A stretch of DNA of 64,000 nt from Vibrio sp. S9_S30 (GCF_014694455.1 NZ_JAAUWT010000011.1:143814-207813); one strand, 5' to 3'. Positions 53,601 to 63,120 are shown, counted from the stretch's first letter. The notes: generated by a model not told the origin, from the letters alone. Numbers and translations: made by a program.

Positions 53601-54694
53601 GAGCGAACATTGAAACGCCAGACTTAACGGGTAAGACCATTCTATTGGTCGAGGATAACGAGATTAATCAGGAAGTGGCGATGGGCTTGCTAGAAAAAAC
53701 ACGAGCTGAAGTCATTATTGCTGGAAACGGTAAAATCGCTTTAGACGCCCTTTCGAAAAACAATATCGACATTGTGTTAATGGACATGCAAATGCCAGTG
53801 ATGGACGGTGTGACAGCAACAAAACAAGCGCGAAAAGAAGGGTATACTTTACCGATTATTGCCATGACCGCCAACGCGATGGCGCAAGATATTGAAACCT
53901 GTTCTAATGCCGGAATGAATGACCATGTCACCAAACCGATTGATGTTTCCGTGTTTTACAAAGTGCTTAAGCACTATTTGGATGCCCCTGTACTTTCCGA
54001 AGAAACGTCCGTTTTGCCTTCTTCTCAATCCCCTGTTCAATCCGCTAAATCTCCGGTTCAATCCGCTAAATCTCCCGTTCAATCCGCTAAAAGTAATAGT
54101 TCGTCAAATGTCCCTAAAACCGATGACATTGGGGGCATCAATATCAATGATACATCTGAAGAGATAGGAATAACGCAAGATAAGTATCTCAGGCTATTGG
54201 GTTCTATGCTTTCAAACACTTCGAGAGATCTTGCTGAATTCGAAGAAAAGTCGGCGGGGGAAGACTGGGAGTATATGGAAAGGTTTGCTCATACGATTCG
54301 TGGCTCCGCAGGGAACCTGAGAGTCCCTGCGTTGGTGGAGATCGCCGAGCGAATGGAGTGGAATGCTAAAGAGAGAAAGACCATACCTCAAGAGTGGATT
54401 GATACCATGAAAGCGCGAATTTCTGGCATTCAAAAAGAGTTGGAAGCGTATAGGTCAACGCGCAGCTTAGGGAAAAAAGCGGATAAGCCTCATGCCAATA
54501 TAGATCAGCTATTAAGCCAGTTATCGCAAGCCATCGAAGGTTACGATGCCGACGCTGTGCAACTCGCCCAGCAATTGTTAGATGCTTCTCCGCAAAATAA
54601 AGAAACGCTAGAAGCGTTAGTCTTAGCGATTGAAAGATATGACTTTTCAATGGCGACAACGTTGCTGGAATCGTTCCAAAGCCAGAATCATTAG
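50666..54694 (+). CDS. Hybrid sensor histidine kinase with GAF, PAS, two receiver and Hpt domains
   Basis: The 1342-residue inner-membrane protein has two helices (about 6-25 and 228-250) around a periplasmic sensor, then GAF (about 310-445) and PAS (about 465-580) domains. HisKA follows with His614 in [12 protein letters not shown], then HATPase ([12 protein letters not shown]). Two receivers have acceptor Asp in [13 protein letters not shown] and [12 protein letters not shown], and an Hpt domain has the phospho-His in [10 protein letters not shown]. It is a multistep phosphorelay, probably feeding the HD-GYP regulator. A three-copy heptapeptide repeat links the second receiver to Hpt. Confidence 0.95.
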   Translation: MKSIKILFSMLFLIMGAVSVAIFSLNQENTYLYKKTQSLQSQLANFYRLSMELKGSSDHLTKFARAYGATGNPKWKRLFNRVLDVRNGKVPIPEGNQYEYWDIVSMEEQLPSSELGFSGPTLVQRIKESGIEAFEFSELSNALALSNALVGLEVEAFNAIEGREEDQYGQWGITGTEDLDRARSLLYSDQYFSEKAKIMAAISSAHHSILDRLNSEIVANEANIRSNEQASLILFLVLITAIGLSFILLWRLYISPLSKLSQTVVEKVENKDFSFTLTQRAYGDLQYFIDSLNVVFHHISEQLSNNTLVKDFNIVLRNNESTSLLCDRVTHFLMQHFPVEMVGIYIFENDALTRISGAGYGESQNSVIKEESSTLMGVTRSKEPVVIRDLKGAFVVPYNGGQLSLNEMYYLPLLVKENVIAVMEIGVVHRLDDLHLQWLKRMLNDLSISIQLSRNLELQRKAEQKALEQSQLNQEILNATPNPMYCLNNKGQFITINSQFRMLMGLSEEQILGSTPSLIFGEAAPEFEKYHQVLFQKESNANYEVQVTPANQTQLEMLVYEASFLDSHGNVNGIVGLLLDQTERKQMENALVEAKETADAMSQAKGEFLANISHEIRTPMNAIMGMAHLTLNTDLDSIQEKYVNRINDSAKNLLGIINDILDFSKIEAGKLDIEHIDFCLDDVLENVVSIVSVKAQEKNLELVLDIDPTMPINLIGDPLRLGQVIVNLCGNAVKFTHDGEIIVKASLNKQDEQHAEIRFVVSDTGEGIPEDKLTKLFEAFTQADASTTRKHGGTGLGLNISKQLVELMGGDITVTSKVGEGSHFIFTIQCGLQSAKMRDISAPLKPIKERKALVVDDNDTARSIMENLLGAMEFSVTSVTNGYDAIEQLNTDQFNMVFVDWNMPGINGIELLKRLPRDERFTDLKRFLVTAYGREVGIDEEVSPLIDGFILKPVNPSTLLDAIMDAYGIEAKNLIKRNRANIETPDLTGKTILLVEDNEINQEVAMGLLEKTRAEVIIAGNGKIALDALSKNNIDIVLMDMQMPVMDGVTATKQARKEGYTLPIIAMTANAMAQDIETCSNAGMNDHVTKPIDVSVFYKVLKHYLDAPVLSEETSVLPSSQSPVQSAKSPVQSAKSPVQSAKSNSSSNVPKTDDIGGININDTSEEIGITQDKYLRLLGSMLSNTSRDLAEFEEKSAGEDWEYMERFAHTIRGSAGNLRVPALVEIAERMEWNAKERKTIPQEWIDTMKARISGIQKELEAYRSTRSLGKKADKPHANIDQLLSQLSQAIEGYDADAVQLAQQLLDASPQNKETLEALVLAIERYDFSMATTLLESFQSQNH
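54029..54091 (+). repeat. In-frame 21-bp repeat, three copies (heptapeptide SPVQSAK)
   Basis: Three tandem 21-bp units differ only at synonymous sites in their first codons and encode SPVQSAK three times (residues 1122-1142) in the linker of the hybrid kinase. Copy-number change would alter linker length without shifting the frame. Confidence 0.95.
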
Positions 54695-54726
54695 GGTAGG
54701 CAAAAACTCAAACTCATGATGCTTCC

Positions 54727-55869
54727 TTAACGATGCGTAGGGATTAACTGCTTTTTTACTTGGCTTCGAGTGTATGCTTTTCTCCAAATGTATTCCAACG
54801 GTCCTTGTTTAAAGGCTGTTAAATACAGGTGAGCGGCAACAATTTGTACAACGGTGTACGCAAGGGCAATGAGGATGTAATCCCATCGGGTGGCCGTTAA
54901 GTGGAACTCAGTGAACGTCCAGCGCAGCAGTATGGCCATCACAATGGACTGCGAAATATACAGGCTAAACGCCAGCTTACCTGGTGCCGCAAATAACGAA
55001 ACCACAGTGTTTTGGTTGGCGACGAGTTTGACAATGGCATGGGCGTAGATCAGTGCGACAAAAATTGCAGAGACACTGGCGACAATCGATCCAAGTTCTG
55101 CCGTCTGATTTGGAAGGTATATGCGTAGCGCCAAGTCTAATGCCGTAAAGCCTATGCCCCCCAGTGCGACCAAGCGGAACGTTTTTTTGTCGAAACCTTT
55201 GGAGAAAAAACCGACTCGAAATAAGAAAGCACCGAGCATCATCAAGCCAGCTATCTGCCAAAATACCCAAAGAGGAGACGTGAATACAATAACGAGTGCC
55301 ACCCCACCCTGAATGAGCATTTGTATGCCGTAAGAACTGAACCATAAGTCATACACTTCCATGAACTCTGGCGTTCCTTGAACCAGTGGTGGCTCTTCTA
55401 AGAAAAGAAATGCGAAGGCAATGCTGAAGTTCAGCACTCCACCGATGATCAAATATCGGTAAGATTTCTTAAGAAGCTTTTTGAGCGGAAGATCAAGCGA
55501 TTTAAGAACGAACAGCGCCGATACCCCATAAAGCAGTAACACGTCACCACCAAAAATAAACAGCCCGTGTAATACCCCAAACAGCATCAGCCATTTCACC
55601 CTTGGCTTTATGGCTTCTTTGGGGGCAATGTTTTTTCTTTTATAAGAACGATATTGAATGGCTAAACCAACACCAAAGAGCAGGCAGAACAAGGTTCGAA
55701 AGCGCCCATCAAAAAAAACACCGCTGAACAAATTAATGAAAGTGTCACTGATGGGAGGAAATTCGGGAGAAACGTATCCGGTGGCAAATAAGCCGTGGTA
55801 ATAGATGTTCATGAATAGGATCCCTAAAATCGAGATCCCTCGTAATATATCGATGGACTGAATGCGCAC
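54727..55869 (-). CDS. DUF418-family membrane protein (YeiB-like)
   Basis: I choose the GTG at 55869, with AAGGG upstream, because the protein then begins RIQSIDILRGISILGILFMNI like YeiB; a TTG 42 bp earlier is the alternative. The 380-residue protein has about ten membrane helices, a heparan-acetyltransferase-like N-terminal half (KPRVKWLMLFGVLHGLFI) and a DUF418 C-terminal part (AAPGKLAFSLYISQSI, GPLEYIWRK). Family function is unknown; a transport role has been suggested. It is monocistronic. Confidence 0.9.
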   Translation of the reverse strand: MRIQSIDILRGISILGILFMNIYYHGLFATGYVSPEFPPISDTFINLFSGVFFDGRFRTLFCLLFGVGLAIQYRSYKRKNIAPKEAIKPRVKWLMLFGVLHGLFIFGGDVLLLYGVSALFVLKSLDLPLKKLLKKSYRYLIIGGVLNFSIAFAFLFLEEPPLVQGTPEFMEVYDLWFSSYGIQMLIQGGVALVIVFTSPLWVFWQIAGLMMLGAFLFRVGFFSKGFDKKTFRLVALGGIGFTALDLALRIYLPNQTAELGSIVASVSAIFVALIYAHAIVKLVANQNTVVSLFAAPGKLAFSLYISQSIVMAILLRWTFTEFHLTATRWDYILIALAYTVVQIVAAHLYLTAFKQGPLEYIWRKAYTRSQVKKQLIPTHR

Positions 55870-56049
55870 GTTAATACCCTTACTGACTTTTTCACTACCT
55901 TGCCTAAGCAAGCACAGATTTGCTATATGCCATAAACGAATTTACACGCATTATGAGGCAAGTGCTTTGTGTTTGCTTAGGGCTAAAATGTAGCAAGTGA
56001 AAGGTTAATGTGCCCTAAAGCTGGAAAAGTGGTTCAGTTTGGTTAAGTT

Positions 56050-56532
56050 CTAGGACTCAGCAAGATCCAGCAACGCTTTTCCTGTTAATCGGTAGCTTAT
56101 CCATTCACTTTGAGGCTTCGCGCCAAGGGATTCATAGAAATCGATGGCAGGTTGATTCCAGTCTAATACATTCCATTCAAATCGACCGCAATCTTTAGCT
56201 AAGGCAACCTGCGCCAAATGCTTAAGAATGTGTTTTCCTGCTCCCGTGCCACGTGCATCGGGTGTGACATACAGATCTTCTAGGTATAAGCCGTATTTCC
56301 CTACCCAAGTGGAGTAGTTAAAAAAGTACACAGCAAACCCGACGGCTTTGCCGTCAAGTTCACAAATAAGCGCATGGGTAGTGGAGCCTACGCCAAAAAG
56401 GGTTTCTCGGATACTTTGTTCAGTGGCTTGAACTTTGTGCTCTGCTTTTTCATAGTGGGCAAGCTCACGAATAAATTGAATGATAAGCGTGGAATCTTCA
56501 GCCACAGCATGACGAATGGAGAATGGAGCCAT
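56050..56532 (-). CDS. GNAT acetyltransferase, diamine/thialysine type
   Basis: The ATG at 56532 has AAGGGA upstream and gives 160 residues starting MAPFSIRHAVAED. Features are FIRELAHYEKAEHKVQAT, the acetyl-CoA region LYLEDLYVTPDARGTGAGKHIL and a C-terminal FEWNVLDWNQPAIDFYESLGA, all typical of the spermidine/spermine (SSAT-like) branch of GNAT enzymes. It probably acetylates a small polyamine-like amine. It stands alone. Confidence 0.88.
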   Translation of the reverse strand: MAPFSIRHAVAEDSTLIIQFIRELAHYEKAEHKVQATEQSIRETLFGVGSTTHALICELDGKAVGFAVYFFNYSTWVGKYGLYLEDLYVTPDARGTGAGKHILKHLAQVALAKDCGRFEWNVLDWNQPAIDFYESLGAKPQSEWISYRLTGKALLDLAES

Positions 56533-56761
56533 TGTTTCTAATCCCTTAAACATTGAATTCTGAATAACAAACAATGGTGTTGCATAAGGGCGGTTTCAAG
56601 TAATGAGTATAAAACAAAAACTTATTATTCAATGATTTATGGTGTTGAGTTCAGTGTTCTTAGTTGAAGTTTTGTTAAAATACACGTCTGGCTCACTATT
56701 TTAGCGGTGCGCTCCATGCGATAATTCCGCGCCAATAAATACAACAGCTTGAAGGATCAAC

Positions 56762-58609
56762 ATGTCGGCAACTGCATATCTAAACGACTTAAATCAACGT
56801 TATCTGGCTATCCATCGTACGAAAGAAGATTTTTTCTGGGAAACCTACATGGGTATCAGTGATGACCATGAAGGGTCTTCTAACGCACAAACGGAATGGA
56901 CTCAATTCCTAAGCCAAGCTTCACAAATCAATGACATCAATCAGCAGCTAGACGCTGCCGAAAACATCAGCGACTCGCAAGAAAAACACAGTACCATCGC
57001 GGGTCTTAAAGGTTGGCTGGCGATGTTCAAAGCTCACGCGATTGAAGGCGAAAAGAGCCAACAACTCAAAGCAGATTTGATTAAGTTTGAATTCGACCTG
57101 TTTGAACGCAATCAAAAACATGCCCTGACTTATATCGATGAGCATGGCAAATCGGTAGAAGGCTCCTTGCCTGTGGTTGGTGCGGCGGTTCGCGCGAACG
57201 AGAATGAAAACGTTCGACAATCGGCTCATTCCGCTTTTCTGGATTTAGAGCAATGGTTACTCAACAATGGTTTCATTGAGCTGGTGAAACGCCGGAATGC
57301 GTTTGCTCGTTCCCTTGGGTACCAGACCTTTTTTGATTACTCCATCTTAAAAATGGAGAAAATGACCACGCAAGAGCTGTTCAGTATTTTGGACGATTTT
57401 GAAGCCCGTACGCGTGATGCCCACCTCAGCAGCTTAAAGAATTTGGCGGCAGAGAAAGGGGAAGGGGCGCTGGCGGGCCATAACTTCATCTACTCATTTT
57501 CGGGTGATGTGATGCGCGATCTGGATCCGTACGTCCCGTTCTCTAAGTCGTTGCGTCGCTGGGTAGAATCATTTGGTCGTTTGAACATTGAATATTCCGA
57601 TGCCGCGCTCACGCTGGATTTGTTGGATAGAAAAGGCAAATACCCGAATGGTTTCTGCCACGGGCCGGTTCCGTCTTTTTACGATCAGGGCAACTGGGTG
57701 CCCGCGCAGGTGAACTTCACCAGCAACGCAAAGCCAGACCAAGTCGGCAGTGGATACGATGGCATTAACACCTTGTTCCACGAAGGGGGACACGCCGCTC
57801 ATTTTGCCAATGTGAAACTGAATGCTCCGTGTTTTTCACAGGAATTCGCCCCTACATCGATGGCGTATGCAGAAACACAATCCATGTTCTGTGACAGCCT
57901 ATTGACGGACGCCGATTGGCTTAAGCAGTATGCACTCGATAACGATGGCAACCCCGTCCCAGATGAGCTCATCAAGGCGATGATTAATAGCCGTCAGCCT
58001 TTTAAAGCGTATGAAGAACGCAGCATTCTTGTTGTGCCGTATTTCGAAAGAGCGCTTTATGAGTTAAGCGATGACGAACTCACCCCTGAAAACATCACTC
58101 AGTTAGCTCGTGACTGTGAAAAGAACATTCTTGGCTTAGAGTGCAGCCCGCGTCCGCTGCTGGCAATCCCTCATTTGTTATCCGATGAGTCCGCTTGTGC
58201 GTATCAGGGATACCTGTTGGCTCACATGGCGGTGTACCAAACGCGCGCGCACTTTACAAAGACATTCGGCTATCTAACGGATAACCCAGAAATTGGTCCG
58301 TTACTGGCGAAACATTACTGGCACGGCGGCAACAGCACGTCTCACAATGACACCATTGTCAGTCTGACGGGGGAAGGCTTTAACGCGAAATACTTAGCCG
58401 ACGAGTGTAACTTGTCGGTGGATGAAGCGTGGCAAAAAGAGCAAGAAAAAATCAAAGGCTTGGCCTCGCGAGAACGCGCCAGCGTATCTCCCTTGCAAGC
58501 CACAATAAAAGTGGTCGATGGTGACAAAGAGCTTGCCTCAAATGCGAGTTCTGACGCGGAAATGTGCGATGCTTTTGAAGCCTACATTGTCAAAAACTAC
58601 GGCCGATAA
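56762..58609 (+). CDS. Oligoendopeptidase F-like M3 metallopeptidase
   Basis: The 615-residue cytoplasmic peptidase has the zinc-binding motif HEGGH (His340, Glu341, His344) in NTLFHEGGHAAHF, followed by EFAPTSMAYAETQSMF, which supplies the third ligand region. It probably degrades short peptides. It is a single gene with its own terminator. An AAGGATCAAC ribosome site precedes the ATG. Confidence 0.93.
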   Translation: MSATAYLNDLNQRYLAIHRTKEDFFWETYMGISDDHEGSSNAQTEWTQFLSQASQINDINQQLDAAENISDSQEKHSTIAGLKGWLAMFKAHAIEGEKSQQLKADLIKFEFDLFERNQKHALTYIDEHGKSVEGSLPVVGAAVRANENENVRQSAHSAFLDLEQWLLNNGFIELVKRRNAFARSLGYQTFFDYSILKMEKMTTQELFSILDDFEARTRDAHLSSLKNLAAEKGEGALAGHNFIYSFSGDVMRDLDPYVPFSKSLRRWVESFGRLNIEYSDAALTLDLLDRKGKYPNGFCHGPVPSFYDQGNWVPAQVNFTSNAKPDQVGSGYDGINTLFHEGGHAAHFANVKLNAPCFSQEFAPTSMAYAETQSMFCDSLLTDADWLKQYALDNDGNPVPDELIKAMINSRQPFKAYEERSILVVPYFERALYELSDDELTPENITQLARDCEKNILGLECSPRPLLAIPHLLSDESACAYQGYLLAHMAVYQTRAHFTKTFGYLTDNPEIGPLLAKHYWHGGNSTSHNDTIVSLTGEGFNAKYLADECNLSVDEAWQKEQEKIKGLASRERASVSPLQATIKVVDGDKELASNASSDAEMCDAFEAYIVKNYGR

Positions 58610-58666
58610 CGGTTCATCAACAGATAAGGTTCATAAATAGACCGCCATTGTTTGAATAAGAAGACC

Positions 58667-58694
58667 AAAAGAGCCAGTTTGACTGGCTCTTTTT
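58667..58694 (+). terminator. Terminator after the M3 peptidase gene
   Basis: Perfect arms AAAAGAGCCAGT/ACTGGCTCTTTT with a TTG loop and a T run form a textbook rho-independent terminator. Confidence 0.93.
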
Positions 58695-58746
58695 ACACGC
58701 CTCAAAGGATAACAGACCCTAATGACGTAGATAAACCGCGTACATT

Positions 58747-58811
58747 CTATATGGTTATGACCACTTTTCTATATGGTATTACCGCCTTGCTATATGGCGA
58801 TGACCACCTTG
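58747..58811 (+). repeat. Degenerate 21-22 bp tandem repeat, three copies
   Basis: Units starting CTATATGG lie at 58747, 58769 and 58790; units one and three share ATGACCAC near their middle. They lie in the 404-bp spacer 58695-59098, which I read as non-coding: a reading frame crossing it also crosses the terminator and has no family resemblance. Confidence 0.8.
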
Positions 58812-59098
58812 AACTCAGTTTTCAAGTCGGGGTGAAGCCCTCCCGTTCCGTTACCTGTACGAGAGCGCTCACTGGAACGCACCCACTTTCGATTATCGAT
58901 TTCAGTGAGTGCTTCAGGTCAGTCTTCCAAACCCGTGATGAACATCATGAACTTGCGTATGCGCTCAGCTCAATTCCGTCATATTCAAAAAAAATGGGTA
59001 GACTTTGCTACCTTTGTTGAAGACGGTAGCGTCCAATATCTACTATGATGTTTATTAGGAGAATATATTAACTTGCCATATTTGAACTAGGAGTAAAT

Positions 59099-59869
59099 AT
59101 GTGCCGCTGGCTAGCTTATCAAGGAAAAGAAACGTACCTATCTGACTTAATTTTTGCGCCCGAATATTCGTTGGTACAACAAAGTATGAGTGCAAGGAAA
59201 TCCATTACAGCGATTAACGCGGATGGGTTTGGTGTGGGTTGGTATGGCGTGAAAGAGGATCCTGGATTGTATCGAGAAGTCCTGCCTGCGTGGAGTGACT
59301 GCAATTTAAAAAGCCTGTCAGAACATATTGTGTCTCCCCTCTTTTTTGCTCATGTTCGTGCTTCAACGGGGACACAAACGGCGCGTACGAATTGCCATCC
59401 ATTTCGATATAAAAATTGGTTGTTTATGCACAATGGTCAAATTGGTGGCTACGCCGAGCTGCGCTGGCACATTGAACGTCTAATCCCGAAATCTATTTAT
59501 GGGTTCAGGCAAGGGCAAACCGACAGTGAGTTGCTGTTTTTGTTATTGATTGCGAATGGGTTGGTGGAAGGGGAACCCAGTGCCGCCATAGGCAAAACAT
59601 TGGAACTGATAGAGTCCCTGATGCTGGACGAAAAAATCGAAGAACCGCTTCGGATCAGTGCGAGTTGGTCGGATGGTGAGACGATTTGGGCCTTTCGATA
59701 TGCGTCTGATGATCACGCGCCCACGTTGTTTTATAAGATGATGGAAAAGGGCATTGTGGTGGCTTCCGAGCCATTAGATAGCGAGCGCCAAGCTTGGTAT
59801 TCGGTCGATCAAGCTCGCTTAATGACCGTGCATAAACAGAAAGTGGCCATTAAAGAACTAAATCATTAA
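59099..59869 (+). CDS. Class II glutamine amidotransferase (YafJ/EgtC-like)
   Basis: The 256-residue protein begins MCRWLAYQG, so after Met removal Cys2 is the N-terminal nucleophile of a class II glutaminase. Other conserved parts are NADGFGVGWYG, FFAHVRASTGT, NCHPFRYKNWLFMHNGQIGG and QGQTDSELLF. The synthase partner is not encoded next to it. YafJ function in Vibrio is unknown. The AGGAG ribosome site is clear. Confidence 0.93.
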   Translation: MCRWLAYQGKETYLSDLIFAPEYSLVQQSMSARKSITAINADGFGVGWYGVKEDPGLYREVLPAWSDCNLKSLSEHIVSPLFFAHVRASTGTQTARTNCHPFRYKNWLFMHNGQIGGYAELRWHIERLIPKSIYGFRQGQTDSELLFLLLIANGLVEGEPSAAIGKTLELIESLMLDEKIEEPLRISASWSDGETIWAFRYASDDHAPTLFYKMMEKGIVVASEPLDSERQAWYSVDQARLMTVHKQKVAIKELNH

Positions 59870-59910
59870 GTGTGAACGGTCTTTCAGGGTAAAATGCCGT
59901 CCAGTGAATT

Positions 59911-59934
59911 GAGAGCCCTCGGGCTCTTTGTTGT
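59911..59934 (+). terminator. Terminator after the amidotransferase gene
   Basis: Stem AGAGCCC/GGGCTCT with a short TC loop and a TTTGTTGTT tail lies 42 bp after the amidotransferase stop and just before the next gene's start, so the downstream gene may depend on read-through or a promoter inside the hairpin region. Confidence 0.7.
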
Positions 59935-59954
59935 TGTCAATTCTGGGTGCCGAC

Positions 59955-60617
59955 ATGTCGAAAAAAATTTTACCGATCCCTTTGGTTCTGCTGATCCCCA
60001 TACTGCTTCTGGGTGTGGTCATCATTGCTGCGGTTTATCGTTTTAGTTTGACGGATGAAGAGATTTACGCCAAACAGGGTAGAACCGTAAAATCGGAGCA
60101 AACGGCTGAAACAGACCCCGTTATGCTCAAGTTGTTTGCACTTGAAGATGCACAGCCGTGGTTGGTGAGTGTGCCTGAAAGTTTGTCGAAAGCGCAGTTA
60201 AGCCAAGTGGTTGGTGAGCTTGAAAAGGCGAGAGCAAAAGGGTTTTACTCGGTAGATGGCCAGCGTGGCGAAGTCATCGTCAATTTTCTTAAAATCACCC
60301 CATTGAATTATGGTGATCCCTCTGAGGCGATGACGTTTGTCGCCCCCTATGCGGTGACGACTCAAGGGACGGGCGTTTTCCATTATTTGGGTTTATTCCG
60401 ATTAATGCACAATGAAAAAGTCGTGAAACAACTGGATTACATTTTTATTGCGGATCGCGCTCAGAATGTCGATGTTGCAACGGATGAGCCCTTTGATGTG
60501 AGTGAATCCGTTGTGGTTCGTTATCTTGCTCATTCAGAGTCACAGCCACTCTCTGAAACGCCGAATGAAGAGGTCGAAAAACGCATAAAAGTGGGACCGA
60601 CACGGTTTATTAAATAA
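59955..60617 (+). CDS. Membrane-anchored protein of unknown function
   Basis: The ATG at 59955 gives 220 residues; an upstream start would read through the terminator. One N-terminal helix (ILPIPLVLLIPILLLGVVIIAAVY) anchors a domain of about 190 residues with YAVTTQGTGVFHYLGLFRLMHN and PFDVSESVVVRYLAHSE. No family is recognised. Its position behind the amidotransferase is not clearly an operon because a terminator separates them. Confidence 0.7.
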   Translation: MSKKILPIPLVLLIPILLLGVVIIAAVYRFSLTDEEIYAKQGRTVKSEQTAETDPVMLKLFALEDAQPWLVSVPESLSKAQLSQVVGELEKARAKGFYSVDGQRGEVIVNFLKITPLNYGDPSEAMTFVAPYAVTTQGTGVFHYLGLFRLMHNEKVVKQLDYIFIADRAQNVDVATDEPFDVSESVVVRYLAHSESQPLSETPNEEVEKRIKVGPTRFIK

Positions 60618-60640
60618 TCGGAATTCGGGATAAACAAAGA

Positions 60641-60666
60641 AAAAACCTCCCAAAGGGGAGGTTTTT
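60641..60666. terminator. Bidirectional terminator between convergent genes
   Basis: Arms AAAAACCTCCC/GGGAGGTTTTT with a four-base loop lie between the membrane protein gene and the S33 peptidase gene on the other strand. Confidence 0.92.
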
Positions 60667-60670
60667 CATT

Positions 60671-61987
60671 TTAGCTGATCGAGGTAGTTGAAGTAGATGG
60701 CGGTAAATTGGCGATCGCGTCAGCCATCTCTAGGAGTTTATCGAGAATGCGTTCACCCTCGACGCCTATGCCGTTGTGCTCGTATTCGTTGGTGATCCAC
60801 GCTTTGCTGTTTGGAATGCCCGCCAGAGTTTCTCGGCTGTAATCCATTTCAACGTACATGTCGTCCGCGTATACAGCGCAGGCTATTGGCACGGTATTGC
60901 TCGCCAGTTTGTCCACATTATACAGGCTTCCCCAGTCGCTTTTCTCCGCCAGTAAATCGGCGGCTTGCTTGAGTGGTCGCAATCCTTGGAATTGGTCGAA
61001 CATCCACGGGTACACCATTTCACCGGTAAACAGGAACGGTTTGCCGGTGTTGTAGTGAAATTCAGGGTATTCCTCTCTCACACGGTGTGCCGACCAAGAA
61101 GAGGCTTCATGTTGGTTGTAGATGGATTCATGCAACAACGCGTAAATTGGGTTCGTGTGGAATACCTGCTCTTGAAGCATGGCATTCAAAAAGCCAAAAC
61201 TCAGGGTTTCTTCACCGTTAACCGTGACAAACGCATTTTCCAGTAAATAGTACATCGGCGTGTTAGCACCACTTCGGCCAAGATTTGCGCCAATGAGCTG
61301 GAATTGTTCTACCGAGAATGTCTGACCATTTGGCAAGATCACATCATTGTTTAGAATGAAGTCTGCGATTTTCTGGCATTGAGCTTGCGCGGCTGGGAAC
61401 TGAGCAAAAAACGCGTTGTTTTTGTCGGTCACTCGCTTGTAAGTGGCGTGGTAAACGTCGTCGGCGTGACGAACTAATGAAGGCACCCCGCCTGTGATTA
61501 ATGAACGCTCTAGCCTTTCTGGGAACATCGATAGGTAGGTCAGAGAACAGAACCCACCAAAGCTTTGCCCAAGAATGCTCCAGCGCTCAATACCCAATTG
61601 CTCACGAATCGCTTCCGCATCACGAACGATGTTGTCGGCTCTGAAATGGCTTAAGTATTGCGCTTGCTGCTCGGGGCTTTGGCCCTCCAAGGTTTGAAAC
61701 GTAATGACGCTGCTGTTACCCGTACCGCGTTGGTCGAGCAGTAAAACCCGAAATTGCTGAAGTGCGCGTTTCACCCAACCTGAACTGCCGTCAACCCTTG
61801 GTGAGGCAAAGCCAGGACCGCCTTGAAAATACACCAACCATGGCAGTGATTCGCTGTCTTTACTGATGTCCACCAGCTCTCTGGCAAAAACGGAAATGGT
61901 GTCGCCATCGGGTTTTTGGTAATCCAATGGCAACTCAAAGGTGTGAGGACGAAAACGGACTTGTCCTTCAATAAATTCTGCTCGCAC
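60671..61987 (-). CDS. S33-family prolyl aminopeptidase-like alpha/beta hydrolase
   Basis: The start is a GTG at 61987 with AAAGGAG upstream. The 438-residue protein has the oxyanion motif FQGGPGFASPR, DQRGTGNSS and the nucleophile elbow GQSFGGFCSL, with His probably in NEYEHNGIG near the end. It is longer than the 310-residue type of prolyl aminopeptidase and fits the larger class with an extended cap. It probably releases N-terminal proline from peptides. Confidence 0.9.
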   Translation of the reverse strand: MRAEFIEGQVRFRPHTFELPLDYQKPDGDTISVFARELVDISKDSESLPWLVYFQGGPGFASPRVDGSSGWVKRALQQFRVLLLDQRGTGNSSVITFQTLEGQSPEQQAQYLSHFRADNIVRDAEAIREQLGIERWSILGQSFGGFCSLTYLSMFPERLERSLITGGVPSLVRHADDVYHATYKRVTDKNNAFFAQFPAAQAQCQKIADFILNNDVILPNGQTFSVEQFQLIGANLGRSGANTPMYYLLENAFVTVNGEETLSFGFLNAMLQEQVFHTNPIYALLHESIYNQHEASSWSAHRVREEYPEFHYNTGKPFLFTGEMVYPWMFDQFQGLRPLKQAADLLAEKSDWGSLYNVDKLASNTVPIACAVYADDMYVEMDYSRETLAGIPNSKAWITNEYEHNGIGVEGERILDKLLEMADAIANLPPSTSTTSIS

Positions 61988-62043
61988 TTTCTTCTCCTTT
62001 CATATGAAAGCAAACAGAGAGTAGCAAAATTTATACGCGCTTG

Positions 62044-62472
62044 TTAGAAGCCGTTTATTCCTAGTGCGATGAACAATCCTAGATTGGCCATCAAACCCAA
62101 CATATAGAAATAACTGCGTGGGCTAGGGTTACGCTCTGTAGCAATGACGTAGTACAACACCATGTGAATGAGTCGAGCGATGGCGTAAATCCACACGAAA
62201 ACAGCCAGCGTTGTTGAAGACATGCCAGCGAACATCGCCAAAATCGCAGGGAGAACAAATACGGTGACGTTGTCGAGCGAGTTTTGGTGGGTGCGATGGC
62301 TCCGAAAGACAAAGGATTCGTGGCTCAGATTGCTGTCGACAATTCCGGGGACATAATGAGATTGCTTACGGTGAGCCACGGACGCGACAATGGCTTGAAC
62401 GAATACCGTGAATAGAATCAACCACAAGCCCCATAGCGTGAAAGCGTATTGGGAAAAAAGTTCAGCAAACAT
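62044..62472 (-). CDS. MAPEG-family membrane protein
   Basis: The 142-residue protein has four membrane helices and MAPEG landmarks: FRSHRTHQNSLDNVTVFVL, a typical loop-helix region, and YAIARLIHMVLYY. The family includes glutathione transferases of membranes; activity in bacteria is largely unknown. It begins with ATG at 62472 behind GAGG. Three palindromes just upstream suggest control by a MarR-type regulator. Confidence 0.9.
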   Translation of the reverse strand: MFAELFSQYAFTLWGLWLILFTVFVQAIVASVAHRKQSHYVPGIVDSNLSHESFVFRSHRTHQNSLDNVTVFVLPAILAMFAGMSSTTLAVFVWIYAIARLIHMVLYYVIATERNPSPRSYFYMLGLMANLGLFIALGINGF

Positions 62473-62499
62473 AGGAGTCCTCGATGTGTTAAATTTAAG

Positions 62500-62571
62500 T
62501 TGTGCGCAATGTTTATTTTAGGCGTATATTAATTGCGCACAATCTAAAAGTAAATAAATTGCGTGCAATTT
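62500..62571. promoter_or_regulatory. Three TTGCGYRCAA-type palindromes, candidate MarR-family operators
   Basis: TTGTGCGCAA (62500-62509), TTGCGCACAA (62533-62542) and AAATTGCGTGCAATTT (62556-62571, perfectly symmetric except at the centre) form a cluster 30-100 bp upstream of the MAPEG gene. No regulator gene is adjacent. The spacing (about 33 and 26 bp) fits separate sites of one protein. The rest of the spacer to 62817 holds no gene I can support. Confidence 0.55.
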
Positions 62572-62817
62572 AAATGGCTCTCTTCTCTTACTTTTCTTTC
62601 TACTTTATACCTCTTGTTCTCTCCCTTCAGATCATGGATTCGACTGAATAGCAGTCAACCAATGGCTTGAGGGGCAACTCATATCGCGAAATTCCTTTTA
62701 CGTCACCATTCTTGATTCCTGTCACTTTTCTTTTTTGAATTCTTCCGTAGCTCTCTACCTAATGGCTTAGGCTGTGATATATTCTTGCCCTTTCAAACTA
62801 TCGATGCAGGTCTTACG

Positions 62818-63027
62818 ATGTCGTTTAACCTTTCGCTCCTTCCTTCCGAAGAGAAAAATGAAATAGAAATCGACAAGCAAGCTTCGTTTTTGGTGTGGAA
62901 AATCAAGCAAGCTCAGGCGGGACCTGAGGTGCTGGTTGAGCACAAATCCAAACTGAGGTTGGAATCAGAAGTCGAATTATTCGAACAATCGGTAGCAAAA
63001 TATAAAAGAGTGATGGGGGTGGCTTAG
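62818..63027 (+). CDS. Small hypothetical protein
   Basis: The ATG at 62818 gives 69 residues, highly charged, with a likely helical core (NEIEIDKQASFLVWKIKQAQ, ESEVELFEQSVAKYKRVM). No membrane segment or signal peptide. Ribosome site is weak (CAGG further up). It sits 93 bp before the yebC-type gene. The composition is plausible for a real protein, but I do not recognise the family. Confidence 0.55.
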   Translation: MSFNLSLLPSEEKNEIEIDKQASFLVWKIKQAQAGPEVLVEHKSKLRLESEVELFEQSVAKYKRVMGVA

Positions 63028-63120
63028 CTGCCCTAAAGCAAAATCCATCAAGGTCAAATTGAATTGGTTTTTGTTTTTGCTACAATCTTTCGCATTTATT
63101 GAATTAGAGAGAACATCCCG

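Noticed and set aside
58652..59020. Possible 122-residue protein
   Set aside because: The frame runs through a strong terminator and a degenerate repeat and has no ribosome site.
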